In this document: positions 48,968 to 57,406 of the stretch, piece by piece
Position numbering within the stretch: the stretch's first letter is position 1
How the letters are laid out: the number at the start of each line of letters is the position of its first letter
Origin: Hyphomicrobium_A sp963745205
Lineage (GTDB): Bacteria > Pseudomonadota > Alphaproteobacteria > Rhizobiales > Hyphomicrobiaceae
Direction of reading: 5' to 3'
Length of the DNA: 64,000 nt
Assembly (NCBI GenBank): GCA_963745205.1
Contig: CAVUWX010000005.1
Location: 69,854 to 133,853 of the forward strand
Translations under genes and position numbers: made by a program
The notes under the pieces: model-generated
What the model saw: only the letters and a program-made list of their open reading frames with translations
Databases searched by the model: none
Told to the model about the DNA's origin: nothing

Positions 48968-49285
48968 TTAGTGGTGAGTTGGCAAGGACAGCATCACCTG
49001 CCGACCCAGCCTCTGCTTCCGTATGACGCCTCGAGCTGCGCACGGGCGACTGGCTTCGCCCGGAGAGCACTGCATCAGCTCTGCGAGCCTGCGGTTGTTC
49101 ACCGGTTCGCCGGCGAGGATCAGCGCCGCAACGACGGCGCGCTCGAATTCCCGCGACGGCTGCCAGGTCGGCACCGGCTGCAGGACTTCCACCTGCGGCG
49201 CCGGCTTCGGCTTGCGCTTGAACCGCGAGGCGATGGCTTCCCAAACCTCGCGGACGGTGTAATGGTCGTGGGTAGCTTCAATCAT
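48968..49285 (-). CDS. Hypothetical protein
   Basis: Not recognised. About 105 residues from ATG 49285. The C-terminal half (FERAVVAALILAGEPVNNRRLAELMQCSPGEASRPCAARGVIRKQRLGRQVMLSL) has the profile of a winged-helix DNA-binding domain, suggesting a small regulator. A terminator follows directly. Confidence 0.6.
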   Translation of the reverse strand: MIEATHDHYTVREVWEAIASRFKRKPKPAPQVEVLQPVPTWQPSREFERAVVAALILAGEPVNNRRLAELMQCSPGEASRPCAARGVIRKQRLGRQVMLSLPTHH

Positions 49286-49460
49286 GGCCGACATCCCATG
49301 GTTGTTGCAGGGCTCGGCGCGGTTGCCTGACCGCGTCCGGGCCCGACTGTTCTGGCGAGAAGCTCATCAGGGGCTTTCGCCCGACCCTCGCCGCTCGGAG
49401 CACGAGCTCGCGGCTAGGTTTCGCTCTCATCGAATTGTTGGGATTGGGCCGGCTCAGGAA

Positions 49461-49751
49461 ATGGTTTCCGAGTATCCAGCAATGTCTAATATGGCATCAA
49501 AGGGGTTGTGGTTGGCATCTGAGCTTGACTTGTATAGTAAAATTGTCGTGAGTTGCTTAGAACATCTTGAGACCATAGAGAAACCAAAGGTGAACTATGT
49601 TATTCGCCGAGTTTCCGAACGGCTGCCAGATCGATTTCGAGAGCCCCGAGCCCGAGCCATGGCACTCATCCGAGCCGCGACCCCCGTGGTGGTGCTCGAT
49701 GAGCGCGACGGCACCAAGCAGGTCGTGTGGGCGCCCGGCGACGAGGATTAA
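49461..49751 (+). CDS. Hypothetical protein
   Basis: Not recognised. Ninety-six residues from ATG 49461 behind CTCAGGAA; two further ATGs (49482, 49491) are possible. The N-terminal half is helical (MASKGLWLASELDLYSKIVVSCLEHLETIEKPKVNYVIRRVSERLP) and the end (PVVVLDERDGTKQVVWAPGDE) is beta-like. Divergent from the gene at 48968. Confidence 0.55.
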   Translation: MVSEYPAMSNMASKGLWLASELDLYSKIVVSCLEHLETIEKPKVNYVIRRVSERLPDRFREPRARAMALIRAATPVVVLDERDGTKQVVWAPGDED

Positions 49752-49882
49752 CAACGCGAACAGCGGCGCCGCGCGGTGCTATACTAGGCGTGCCTCGAGT
49801 GGTGGAACTCCCCTTCCCACCTCGGGGCCGGGGCGCCTCTCCAGCCACTCCCCATCAGCCCGGGCAGGATCGAGGCGCCCTA

Positions 49883-50124
49883 CTATTCGAGGAAGCCAGA
49901 CGGCGGTTTGGGAGGCTTGGCTTTCGGTGCCTTGAGATCCGCGAGCAGGTGCCTCCCCTTCGGCGTGATGACCGCATACGCGCCGACGAGGAACACAACT
50001 CCTGACCGTTCCAACTCTTTCGCGAGCCAAGTTCCTCATCGAGGATCCGCGCCGGCTTGCCTTCGGCGGCGAGCCGCTCAAGCATCTTGCGGTCGCGGTC
50101 GATCAACGCGCCCACTTCCACCAT
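49883..50124 (-). pseudogene. Broken paralogue of the gene at 50282 (VITPxGRxLL family)
   Basis: ATG 50124 begins MVEVGALIDRDRKMLERLAA. After ILDEEL one base must be added at about 50026-50030 to reach the frame LAKELERSGVVFLVGAYAVI then TPKGRHLLADLKAPK and a stop at 49883. It is a shortened paralogue of the neighbouring 248-residue gene and overlaps the membrane gene before it by 22 bases. Confidence 0.6.
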
Positions 50125-50285
50125 CCGCGCCGCTGCGCGATGAACCCGAGCACGACACCGGCCTGCGTCAGGAACCCCACCGTACAAGGCCAGATTGTCG
50201 TGTCGTCGTGCAGCCCGCCCGCGAGCGTGAACGGCACAATGCCGACGAGGAAAAGGGTGATCGTGATAATCCGGTTGTCGGTCAT
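50103..50285 (-). CDS. Small two-helix membrane protein
   Basis: Sixty residues: helix one IITITLFLVGIVPFTLAGGL, a short polar turn HDDTTIWPC, helix two TVGFLTQAGVVLGFIAQRRG and a WWKW anchor. Its ATG overlaps the stop of the 248-residue gene upstream by four bases (ATGA), so it is translationally coupled. It was shorter than most genes here but the pattern is convincing. Confidence 0.65.
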   Translation of the reverse strand: MTDNRIITITLFLVGIVPFTLAGGLHDDTTIWPCTVGFLTQAGVVLGFIAQRRGWWKWAR

Positions 50286-51028
50286 GGGGACACCTTTGGC
50301 AGTGCGGATGTGAGCACGACGGACACCTCATCGCTCTCGAGCAACGGCAGGTCCGTGATCGCGCACGTCAGCCACCGGCCCTCGTTATCCGTGCGCAGGC
50401 TGCCAGTGATCTTCTCTATGGCGTCGATCTCCTTGTGAAGCTCCGCTTCACGCACTTTGAACGGCTCACGAGCCGCATGGATCGCGTCTTCGAATGGCGC
50501 GATTTTCTCCCTCAGCTCCATCGAGCGTCGCATTGAGCCTTGGATGTCGTTCCAGTGCATCGACCCGTCCTCCGGGAACTCACGATGCAGCGCTTCCCGA
50601 TGCTTCCTCGCCTCAGCCTCAAGCGGAGCGAGTGCCTTCTCTTCCTCGCGCGCAAGCTCGCCTGCCTTCTTGTGTAGATCCAAGAGCCGCTTGCGTTCCT
50701 CGTCGTATGGGATCGCCGGCATCACACCACCTTGTCGATCAACGAAGTAGAAGAAGGATGCGTACCCATCACCTCCAACATACGCGCACTCAGTCCAGGA
50801 ACCCGCCGGCTTCTTCGCGCGCTCGTCGCCTGCAAGAAGACGCCGGCCATTTGGCGTGATGATCGCATCGTTGTCGCGGATCACAAGGACAAGCTCCGCT
50901 TCCTGCAGCGCCCTCGCGATCAGCAGATCCTCGTCCATCAGCCGGGTTGCCTTGCCTTCGCTGGCGAGCTTTTCAAGCGCTATTTTTCGGCGCCTGCTGT
51001 AGCGAATGAGCTGTGCACTAGACCTCAC
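50282..51028 (-). CDS. Hypothetical protein, VITPxGRxLL family, coiled-coil
   Basis: Not named. The 248-residue protein has an N-terminal domain (about 1-70) with RRRKIALEKLASEGKATRLMDEDLLIARALQEAELVLVIRDNDAIITPNGRRLLAG and a helical, highly charged C-terminal part (about 105-200: ERKRLLDLHKKAGELAREEEKALAPLEAEARKHREALHREF). The N-terminal domain recurs in the broken copy at 49883-50124. It resembles small phage or plasmid proteins, but no function can be given. Confidence 0.6.
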   Translation of the reverse strand: MRSSAQLIRYSRRRKIALEKLASEGKATRLMDEDLLIARALQEAELVLVIRDNDAIITPNGRRLLAGDERAKKPAGSWTECAYVGGDGYASFFYFVDRQGGVMPAIPYDEERKRLLDLHKKAGELAREEEKALAPLEAEARKHREALHREFPEDGSMHWNDIQGSMRRSMELREKIAPFEDAIHAAREPFKVREAELHKEIDAIEKITGSLRTDNEGRWLTCAITDLPLLESDEVSVVLTSALPKVSP

Positions 51029-51031
51029 ATG

Positions 51032-51325
51032 TTACCCCTTCGTAGTCGCGCCTGATGACGCAACCGCCTCGAGCTCGTCCTCCCATTCCCCCGGCGAATA
51101 GCGGATCACGCGTAGATTTCCTCTATATCGCTCGATCGTCAGCACTTTGCGACCGGACCAGACCTCCATATGGCCCGACTTCGGCAGATAATGGACAGTC
51201 AGAGTTTCAGTTCTGTATTCCTCGAAGGGTGTCACTCGCAAGGTGAGACAGATGCCCCTACCTTCAACCACCTTAAAAGCCAGCTCGTACAGTTCTAGTG
51301 CGCGAATGTCGTTAGTCGAAATCAC
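51032..51325 (-). CDS. Hypothetical protein, tandem family B (member 1)
   Basis: Ninety-seven residues, beta-rich (GRGICLTLRVTPFEEYRTETLTVHYLPKSGHMEVWSGRKVLTIERYRGNLRVIRYSPGEWEDELEAV). Clear tandem paralogue of the gene directly upstream (51322-51609): shared VxxxKxxL, LxVxYxxxxGxMEVWxxRxVLxxERxxxxxxVIRYxPGxWExxL. It overlaps the upstream gene by four bases, so the pair is coupled. Function unknown. Confidence 0.68.
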   Translation of the reverse strand: MISTNDIRALELYELAFKVVEGRGICLTLRVTPFEEYRTETLTVHYLPKSGHMEVWSGRKVLTIERYRGNLRVIRYSPGEWEDELEAVASSGATTKG

Positions 51326-51609
51326 GCGGCTACCTTCGCTGCATTGATCAGGTGGTGCTCCCAGTCACCCGGCGTGTAGCGGATGATCTGCGGCTTCCAT
51401 GCAAAACGCTCGACTGAGAGCACCCGCCGGTTAAACCACACGTCGAGTGCGCCTTGGCCAGATCGGTATTGGATCAACAGCATCCTGTACCTGTACTCAA
51501 GAACGGTGGTGGATCCCTCTAGCTTCGTGACGCCCTTCCAACGCACCACTGACAACGCAAGATCGTGCATTTTCAATGCTCGCTCTGTGGCGACATCTTC
51601 GCGTGTCAT
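51322..51609 (-). CDS. Hypothetical protein, tandem family B (member 2)
   Basis: Ninety-five residues from ATG 51609 behind GGGGGACG. It pairs with the downstream copy; shared segments are LDVWFNRRVLSVERF and PQIIRYTPGDWEHHL. Longer frame to 51738 is unlikely. The two copies point to a recent tandem duplication. Function unknown. Confidence 0.66.
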   Translation of the reverse strand: MTREDVATERALKMHDLALSVVRWKGVTKLEGSTTVLEYRYRMLLIQYRSGQGALDVWFNRRVLSVERFAWKPQIIRYTPGDWEHHLINAAKVAA

Positions 51610-51635
51610 CGCGTCCCCCGTTCTCGTTATTTCCC

Positions 51636-51899
51636 TCAACCCGTTTTCCGGACCGCGCCCGTGACGGCTTCTTCGGGCGCTAGACCGATCGCTAATGCAG
51701 CCTTTGCAACGTCGGCGTCGAACTGTTCCGAACAGCACCAGTCAACACCTGCGGAAAACCCTTGCGTGAGTGCCCGCTTTATTTTCTCGTCGTTGATGCC
51801 GCCAAACAACCTAACCATCGCCATCTCGCAGGCCTGGTCGACCGCACTCAAAAATTCATTGCTCCATGCACCGTCAACCCCATCAGTTTTTTGCGTCAT
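51636..51899 (-). CDS. Hypothetical protein, small paralogue family A (member 2)
   Basis: Eighty-seven residues from ATG 51899. The core VDQACEMAMVRLFGGINDEKIKRALTQGFSAGVDWCCSEQFDADVAKAALAIGLAPEEAVTGAV aligns with the gene at 34465-34740. The tryptophan-cysteine and the AIGLxPxEAxTGA tail are fixed between both. First gene of a minus-strand run with the tandem pair B. Function unknown. Confidence 0.66.
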   Translation of the reverse strand: MTQKTDGVDGAWSNEFLSAVDQACEMAMVRLFGGINDEKIKRALTQGFSAGVDWCCSEQFDADVAKAALAIGLAPEEAVTGAVRKTG

Positions 51900-51999
51900 G
51901 CCCCCGCTCCTATCCTTGCATTGAAGAAAATCTACAATGAATGTCGCGTTCCTTCGGCTCGACATGTCCACGCAGCGGCCGCCTCAAGCTCTCGGCGAG

Positions 52000-52386
52000 C
52001 TAATTGCCATGTAGGCGGCCATTTCGGAGCAGTGATTCTAACTCGTCGTGGTAGCTCACGTTCTTTGTCGCTTGGCGCCAGTCGCCGACAGCGGGGGCGC
52101 GTGGATGCCCGTTCTCCTGCGATATGACGACTTGTTCAACTGGTTCGCGCACTGGCGTAAACGTGCCGATGCTGCTTGCCAAAGCTTGCAGCTCATTGAG
52201 GATCGCCCCGCGCCGGGCTTCATGCCCCATGGCGACGTTTCGAATGCCCTGCAAGACCTCTTGGTCGAGGCGGTTTAGTTGATCCCCCAAGGACTCGACG
52301 AGCGAACGCTCGCTGTGAGCCGTTTGGGCGAGGCGCGCACGCATTTCATCAATGTGCTGAATTAGCTTTGTCGCGTCCGTTGTCAT
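52000..52386 (-). CDS. Hypothetical coiled-coil protein
   Basis: Not recognised. About 128 residues from ATG 52386 with GGGGGTTGG upstream. It is highly helical (IQHIDEMRARLAQTAHSERSLVESLGDQLNRLDQEVLQGIRNVAMGHEARRGAILNELQALASSIG), followed by a polar tail. No homologue recalled. The frame upstream to 52620 is an open-frame artefact. Confidence 0.58.
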   Translation of the reverse strand: MTTDATKLIQHIDEMRARLAQTAHSERSLVESLGDQLNRLDQEVLQGIRNVAMGHEARRGAILNELQALASSIGTFTPVREPVEQVVISQENGHPRAPAVGDWRQATKNVSYHDELESLLRNGRLHGN

Positions 52387-52738
52387 GTCCAACCCCCAGT
52401 GCGTTTTATGCGGTGCCCTTTTACCCGCCCACCTTTGTCCCTTGCGTCTATTTGGACGCCCCCTGAACGATGTAGAAACAGGATGACTTGCCGACGGACC
52501 ACGATGACCCTGGCCACCTGCGTCCCCGGCCCATTGTCCTTCCACTACGCGTTTTCGCCCCGCCACTTCATTCGCCGCCGTTCCCAGCATCAATGAAAAG
52601 CGAAACGCAAACCAGGACAAAGGCTGCTACGCAAACTGTTAGCCAAAACAGATACAAGCCCATGTAGACCGATTCAGGTTACGGGCGGGAAGGTTTGGTT
52701 GTGGTGTCGCGCCAACTTAGCAGCCAGGCAGTTCCTGC
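52387..52738. other. No gene recognised
   Basis: The stretch between the coiled-coil gene and the IS element shows only overlapping open frames without family likeness; it may be remnant sequence moved by the IS. Confidence 0.4.
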
Positions 52739-53528
52739 GGCACTGTCACGTTAAGCCGAAATTGGCAGGCCAAACGAGCATGGCCGCAACGGTTCACGCT
52801 GCGATTGTCGCGTGGCGCCACGTCAGCATAGACTGAGCGCGAAATGAGCGCAGGGTTCGGCGGGAGATCAGATGGCGTTGGACGTTGAACACATTGTAGA
52901 CGGCGGCGTGGATTGAGAGAAAGCGCTGTGCCGATCCGGGTGACTTGAAGCGCTTCATCCGTCGTTCACGTTGTCGCAAAGGCTGATGGGAATTCTCTGC
53001 CCGGTTATTCTTCCAGCGACCTGTGTCGTGTCGCCGCGCAATACCAAGTTCGCGCAGCGCCGAGCTGTAGGATCCGAGCTTGTCGGTCACGATGCTGGCT
53101 GGAGCGACGCCGTGCTTCTTCAGGAGCTTTCGCATCAGCTTGAGGGGCGCCTGGCGATCTCGCCGTGGCTGAACCAGGATGTCGAGGACCTCGCCTTCGC
53201 TGTCCACGGCACGCCAGACATACAACGACAAACACTTCATCGAGATGCCACCGCACGTCCGGTCGAGACCGTCCCCGTCTCAGCTTGCGTGCAATGATGG
53301 CGCCGAACTTCAATGCCCAACGGCGGACCGTTTCGTAGGACACGTCGATACCACGCTCGGCAAGCATATCCTCGACGTCGCGGTAGCTCAGAGCGAAGCG
53401 GAAATAGAGCCAGATGGCCAGCTGGATGACGATGCTCGGATAGCGGTGGCGGTGGTATGAGAGCTTATCCATAAACAAACGCTACAGGGCCCGTCTGCAC
53501 CAAGCCAGTGAGTTACTGTGAAAGTGCC
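52739..53528. mobile_element. IS6-family-like insertion sequence, inactive
   Basis: 790 bases with imperfect 16-base terminal repeats: GGCACTGTCACGTTAA (52739-52754) and, reversed, GGCACTTTCACAGTAA (53513-53528), 13 of 16 matching. It carries a broken minus-strand IS6 transposase. Eight-base flanks (gttcctgc on the left, cgggccta on the right) differ, so no target duplication is seen; the element may have been part of a rearrangement. Confidence 0.82.
52794..53478 (-). pseudogene. IS6-family transposase, frame-broken
   Basis: DDE transposase. The first part (53478 to about 53225) holds the helix-turn-helix and first catalytic aspartate (YRDVEDMLAERGIDVSYETVRRW, DVRWHLDE). The second part, in another frame, holds YVWRAVDSEGEVLDILVQ, IVTDKLGSYSSALRELG with the second aspartate, and NNRAENSHQPLRQRERRM with the glutamate. 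The parts meet at about 53225, where a few codons plus one base are missing, so the enzyme is not functional. Confidence 0.85.
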
Positions 53529-53640
53529 CGGGCCTATGTGAATTGCACAGCCGCGGCGTTTCGAAAGGAACAGCAGAGCGGAACATTTGCCAGCATGATT
53601 GCGATGTCGCGGCACTTGCCGTCGCGAACGGAGGTGTCTC

Positions 53641-53976
53641 ATGAGCGTCGAGCTGCGGGTCGTCGCCGCCGCAACGGTCGGACTCTTGGTATTCTTCGCA
53701 TTGGAGTGGAGCGCAGCACCTGCGTTTACTAATGGCGCATCTGGGAAAGTTCCGACGCGTCACCTGACGAGGTCGGGCCTACCTAGCCGATACTGGTCGA
53801 GCCCCACGCCAGGCCGACAGTCGATCACGCAGTCGCGGCCATTCGTGGTCAACGAAGCTTGTCGTAATATTTGTGAACCACACTGCGCTGCTCGTTGGGG
53901 CACAAGTGATTGGACGTTCCCGTTGCAAAAAGGCTGCTTTCTGATGTGCATCGACAAGGCTTGTGAAGCACGTTGA
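53641..53976 (+). CDS. Secreted small cysteine-containing protein
   Basis: About 111 residues from ATG 53641 with a GGAGG ribosome site. The N-terminus is hydrophobic (VVAAATVGLLVFFALEW) and acts as a signal or anchor. The mature part has cysteine clusters (EACRNICEPHCAARWG, KGCFLMCIDKACEAR) suggesting disulfides. Not a family I recognise. It lies just after the IS element. Confidence 0.62.
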   Translation: MSVELRVVAAATVGLLVFFALEWSAAPAFTNGASGKVPTRHLTRSGLPSRYWSSPTPGRQSITQSRPFVVNEACRNICEPHCAARWGTSDWTFPLQKGCFLMCIDKACEAR

Positions 53977-54287
53977 ACTGGTCGACGGTAAAGGACTCCG
54001 ATTTGGGCGGAGCGGGTACAGGGTGGCCGGTCATGCCGCTGAAGTCCGCTTTGGGAAAAGCGGAAGTTGTTGAGTGCTGCTGAGGTTGTTCGATGTCCAC
54101 CCAAAAGCAGACATGCTGCCTGTCCGGCATACGTCCGTGGGCCAAGCTGTCATGGACCCAGTGCTACTTAGAGGCGGTCAGTTTGGCCCGAGCATCGGGC
54201 TCGCCGCAACGGCAATGAGGTCCGCTTGCGGCGCATCGGCGAGCGTGGGATGCTCGCGACGCTCGATGCCGTAGGTAGGAGGCTTCG
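53977..54287. other. No gene recognised
   Basis: No convincing gene. The minus-strand frame over 53849-54145 is likely an artefact. The sequence around 54030-54110 (cggaagttgttgag, cacccaaaagcagac) resembles common intergenic spacer sequence of this bacterial order. Confidence 0.4.
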
Positions 54288-55019
54288 ATGTTCACCTCTC
54301 TCGCGCGCGATCACATGCTCGTCTCGTGTCTCATCGGCCAGCCAGCCGTGAATGAAGCCGGCGAAAAAATCGGCGATATTGATGACTTGATCATGGATAA
54401 GGAGGGCCACTTAAGTGCGGCGCTAGTCGAAGTCGGCGGTTTTGTCGGTGTAGAAAAGAAGCTTGTTGCTATTCCCTTCAACGCTCTGTCGATCGATTTC
54501 GCGGCGCCCGGTAAGCCCCGCATTGTCGCTGAACTTTCCCGGCCGTACTTGGCACAGGCGCCACTTTTCAAGGCGCCAGAGCAATCGTCTCTTGACCATT
54601 TGAAGGATACCGCTGCGGCTATCGGAGTCATGGCCGCGGAAAAGGCGTCAGAGCTTGGGCATCGGGCTGCCGACACAGCATCCAAGGTTGCTGAGATGGC
54701 AGTCGAAAAAGCCTCCGACCTCGGCCATAAAGCTACAGACACAGCATCCGAGGTCGGAAAGAAGATTGCCGATAGGGCGCCGGATCTCCTCCAAAAGGCC
54801 GCAGGAAAGGCCTCTGAAGTAGGTCAGAAGTTCGCAGATAAGACGTCCGAATTTATACAGAAGGCCACAGAGAAGGCATCCGAGGTCGGACAGAAGGTTG
54901 CGGAGAAAAGCTCCGAGTTGACCCGCAAAGTAGCCAGGCCGGACGAGGCTCTGGGGCAATCAACTTCGAACATTCCTGCTGAGGTCAAGGACGACCTGCA
55001 AGCGAGCTCGAAGGAATAG
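54288..55019 (+). CDS. PRC-barrel protein with amphipathic repeat tail
   Basis: A 243-residue soluble protein. Residues 1-90 form a PRC-barrel domain (VNEAGEKIGDIDDLIMDKEGHLSAALVEVGGFVGVEKKLVAIPFNALSI). Residues about 105-220 are a run of 11- to 22-residue repeats of the type EKASELGHRAADTASKVAEM and EKASDLGHKATDTASEVGKK, reminiscent of LEA or apolipoprotein-like amphipathic helices. This suggests a membrane- or protein-associated desiccation or stress role, as inference only. ATG 54288 with TAGGAGG upstream. Confidence 0.85.
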   Translation: MFTSLARDHMLVSCLIGQPAVNEAGEKIGDIDDLIMDKEGHLSAALVEVGGFVGVEKKLVAIPFNALSIDFAAPGKPRIVAELSRPYLAQAPLFKAPEQSSLDHLKDTAAAIGVMAAEKASELGHRAADTASKVAEMAVEKASDLGHKATDTASEVGKKIADRAPDLLQKAAGKASEVGQKFADKTSEFIQKATEKASEVGQKVAEKSSELTRKVARPDEALGQSTSNIPAEVKDDLQASSKE

Positions 55020-55154
55020 GAAAGTCGGTAGGGCGCTGGGACGTGTTCACGGCCCGCATGGTGGGCTGGCACGGCCTTTGGTTTGCTGCAGCAATGTGAT
55101 TAAAGACGCTCGGGACGACGGAGGCGCCCTTCGACGTCATCGCTTTGTCATCGC

Positions 55155-55550
55155 TTACGGCTTCCCCTTGGTCGACAATCTGGTCGAGAACTTCTCGTTT
55201 TCGTCGACCACCTCGAATCCTAGTTTCTTGATGTATGGGTGCACTCTCGCGCGTGATACCTGCACTTGCGAACCCCTTACAACACGTACCGTCTTTCGAT
55301 CCACATCCATAATCGCGTAGATCGCGGTCTCATCGAGGCCCAAGCTTTTGAATACAGCGTCGTGGAAGGCAGTTGTTGGGTCCCACGCATAAACATCTCT
55401 GACATCAAGAATTGCACGGACTTGTCCGTTCGAGGCGAGCTGCCCAAGCTCCTGCGAAGTGGGGTTTTTGCAGATCTGTGGCGTCTGATTGCTCCAGCGG
55501 GACTTGCAGACCCCGAGTCCTATGTTCAGCTGTCCGCGAAGGTTGGGCAT
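55155..55550 (-). CDS. Hypothetical protein
   Basis: Not recognised. 131 residues. The central part reads NGQVRAILDVRDVYAWDPTTAFHDAVFKSLGLDETAIYAIMDVDRKTVRVVRGSQVQVSRARVHPYIKKLGFEVVDENEKF, coding-like and mixed alpha/beta. No signal or membrane segment. The start is uncertain. It precedes, on the same strand after a 48-base gap, the YbjN-like gene. Confidence 0.5.
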   Translation of the reverse strand: MPNLRGQLNIGLGVCKSRWSNQTPQICKNPTSQELGQLASNGQVRAILDVRDVYAWDPTTAFHDAVFKSLGLDETAIYAIMDVDRKTVRVVRGSQVQVSRARVHPYIKKLGFEVVDENEKFSTRLSTKGKP

Positions 55551-55598
55551 TGTACCTCAAAGCAGGGTCGTGAATGCCCTGAAGGGATACTGACTCGA

Positions 55599-56078
55599 TC
55601 ACACCGATGGCTTCACTACCGCGAGCTTGGGCTTGGGAGTCTTCGCGCTCTCCTCCTCGTGCTTCAGCACGCCAGCCGCAAAAGCACCGCTGAAAAAACG
55701 CAGCATCTTGACGAACTGGCGAACGTTGAGGCCTCCCTCGAACGTCATCCAATAGGCCCCCCAGACGGAGCCCCTGCAATACGAGAACTGCGGCAGTATT
55801 ATCTTGCTATTCATATCGTTCACGTGGGCGAGCCAATTTGCCTCGCGCTCATCGTCCACTGACCAGTACGTGAAAAGATTCACAAGCTTGCGGTTGTTTA
55901 GAAGCTCAATCCACAAGGGGAATTCGATCCCATCAGTGACATAGATATGGCCGTCGTCATCGGTCCCGTGATCGAAGAACGCCGCATCAAGCACGCTCGA
56001 CAATCTGGCAATCGTGACCTCCTCTTCGGGAATGATGGGAGGCGTAAGGCTAGGCAGGAATGGAATGATATTGTTCAT
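55599..56078 (-). CDS. YbjN-like domain protein
   Basis: A 159-residue soluble protein with the fold pattern of YbjN/T3SS-chaperone-like proteins: ARLSSVLDAAFFDHGTDDDGHIYVTDGIEFPLWIELLNNRKLVNLFTYWSVDD, then VNDMNSKIILPQFSYCRG and VRQFVKMLRFFSGAFAAG. The family has been linked to stress and motility control, with no defined biochemical role. A good start ATG at 56078. The proline-rich tail is unusual. Confidence 0.6.
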   Translation of the reverse strand: MNNIIPFLPSLTPPIIPEEEVTIARLSSVLDAAFFDHGTDDDGHIYVTDGIEFPLWIELLNNRKLVNLFTYWSVDDEREANWLAHVNDMNSKIILPQFSYCRGSVWGAYWMTFEGGLNVRQFVKMLRFFSGAFAAGVLKHEEESAKTPKPKLAVVKPSV

Positions 56079-56186
56079 TGATGTCTCCGCTGGAAACGAA
56101 GTCGGTGGTTGAAAGCACCCAGGCAGCTTCAGCGCGATACCTGAGCGGATTGAGCTGCCCCGCCGAGTGAGCCTTGCCGATGCCTC

Positions 56187-56885
56187 TCAGGCGGCCTTGT
56201 TGCCGCCGAAGAAGGCGTCGAGCTCGTCTCGTGAAAGCGGTCGGCTCATTCCCTTTAGGAAAAATTGGGCCTCCCCGATGCGATGGGCGTGATCGAAGGC
56301 CTCGATCGGCTGCCCGCTAAGATCGAAGCGGAGGGCGCGATCGGGCGTGTAGTTCACGATCACGCCCACGGGTCGACCAAAGCAAGGCAGCGGCAGGTCA
56401 CCCAAGCCGACAGATGAAACATCGACCTTCGAGTTCCATCGCGCGAGCTTCTGACGAATGCCCTTGAGCGCCTGGTCGATGTAGGTCACCTCGCCCTCAG
56501 TTGGATCAAGGTTGACGCGCAATAGGCGCTCCACGCCAATGATCGCGGCAATAAAGATCTGCTCGGGTCGCTGCTTCTCGGTGAGAATGATGGCATGCGG
56601 CCTAAACGCGGCTCGCCATGCCGCCTCGTTAGCCTCGTGAATTTGGCGCTGCGTTGACTCGACGGCCTCTCTCACCACGTCGGCTGCTACTTCCAATGCA
56701 GTGGGGAGGGCCTGGATTAATGCCTCGTTCCCTTTGAAGCAGCCTTGTTGCACGCTCTCAAGCCGCCGCAGGCCTTTGGAGATGTTCTTGTAGCCGCAGC
56801 GTCGCACCAGTTCCGACGCCCGCAGGCCGAGTTCGTCGCAACGGTTGGAAATCAGCGTCTTTATCGGGAGTAGGTCGTCGGACAT
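56187..56885 (-). CDS. Hypothetical protein with helix-turn-helix-like N-terminus
   Basis: Not recognised. From ATG 56885 the 232 residues start MSDDLLPIKTLISNRCDELGLRASELVRRCGYKNISKGLRRLE, which could be a small helix-turn-helix, followed by a second domain (ALIQALPTALEVAADVVREAVESTQRQIHEANEAAWRAAFRPHAIILTEKQRPEQIFIAAIIGVERLLRVNL). A further ATG at 56900 is possible; the frame to 57101 is an artefact. No operon partner. Confidence 0.6.
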   Translation of the reverse strand: MSDDLLPIKTLISNRCDELGLRASELVRRCGYKNISKGLRRLESVQQGCFKGNEALIQALPTALEVAADVVREAVESTQRQIHEANEAAWRAAFRPHAIILTEKQRPEQIFIAAIIGVERLLRVNLDPTEGEVTYIDQALKGIRQKLARWNSKVDVSSVGLGDLPLPCFGRPVGVIVNYTPDRALRFDLSGQPIEAFDHAHRIGEAQFFLKGMSRPLSRDELDAFFGGNKAA

Positions 56886-57214
56886 GAACACATCCTCCAT
56901 GATGTTGACTGAGGAGGACCTCCGATCCTCCCCTCTTGGTTGCCACGTTCGTGGCCGCATCCCGCTCTCGCGGTTTCCACCTTGCCAGGGGTCGGCAGGT
57001 TGGTGCTGACGCAAGGTCAGTCTCTTGATGCGCTGCGCCGCGTATGGCGCCGCAGCCTTTTGCGTCGAAGAAAGACTTCTCTCAGGCGGCCACTCCCTCA
57101 TTAGGTTTCACGTTGCGCGGGAAGGCGAAGAGGTGAACGAGGCTACCGTCGAGTTCGAGCGCGCAGCCCCCGATCTCCTCGGTGTCGATGCGCAGGTCCT
57201 CACCTCCGCTCGCC
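56886..57214. other. No gene recognised, left edge of the duplication
   Basis: Nothing recognisable. It ends where the duplicated block begins at about 57215. Confidence 0.45.
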
Positions 57215-57376
57215 CCCTACCACCTCCTCGACTTTGGGATCACACAAGACATCAGCGGTGGCGCGTTCCAGCTCTTTGCCCGCGTCGAGAACCTGTTCGA
57301 CCAAAACTATGAGACTTCCTTCGGCTTCCCGGAACCGGGACGGACGTTCTTTGCCGGGTTTAGAACCAAACTCTAA
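57215..57376 (+). pseudogene. Truncated TonB receptor tail (copy of 31668-31830)
   Basis: Only the last 53-54 codons of the TonB-dependent receptor remain (LAPYHLLDFGITQDISGGAF, QLFARVENLF, GRTFFAGFRTKL and stop). The reading frame is kept and few bases differ from the complete copy. No start, signal or plug domain. Confidence 0.85.
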
Positions 57377-57406
57377 GGCGCGGAGCACAAATGAAGAATG
57401 TCTCCA

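Noticed and set aside
53849..54145. 98-codon minus-strand frame
   Set aside because: Overlaps the secreted cysteine protein on the other strand and spacer-like sequence; no supporting signals.
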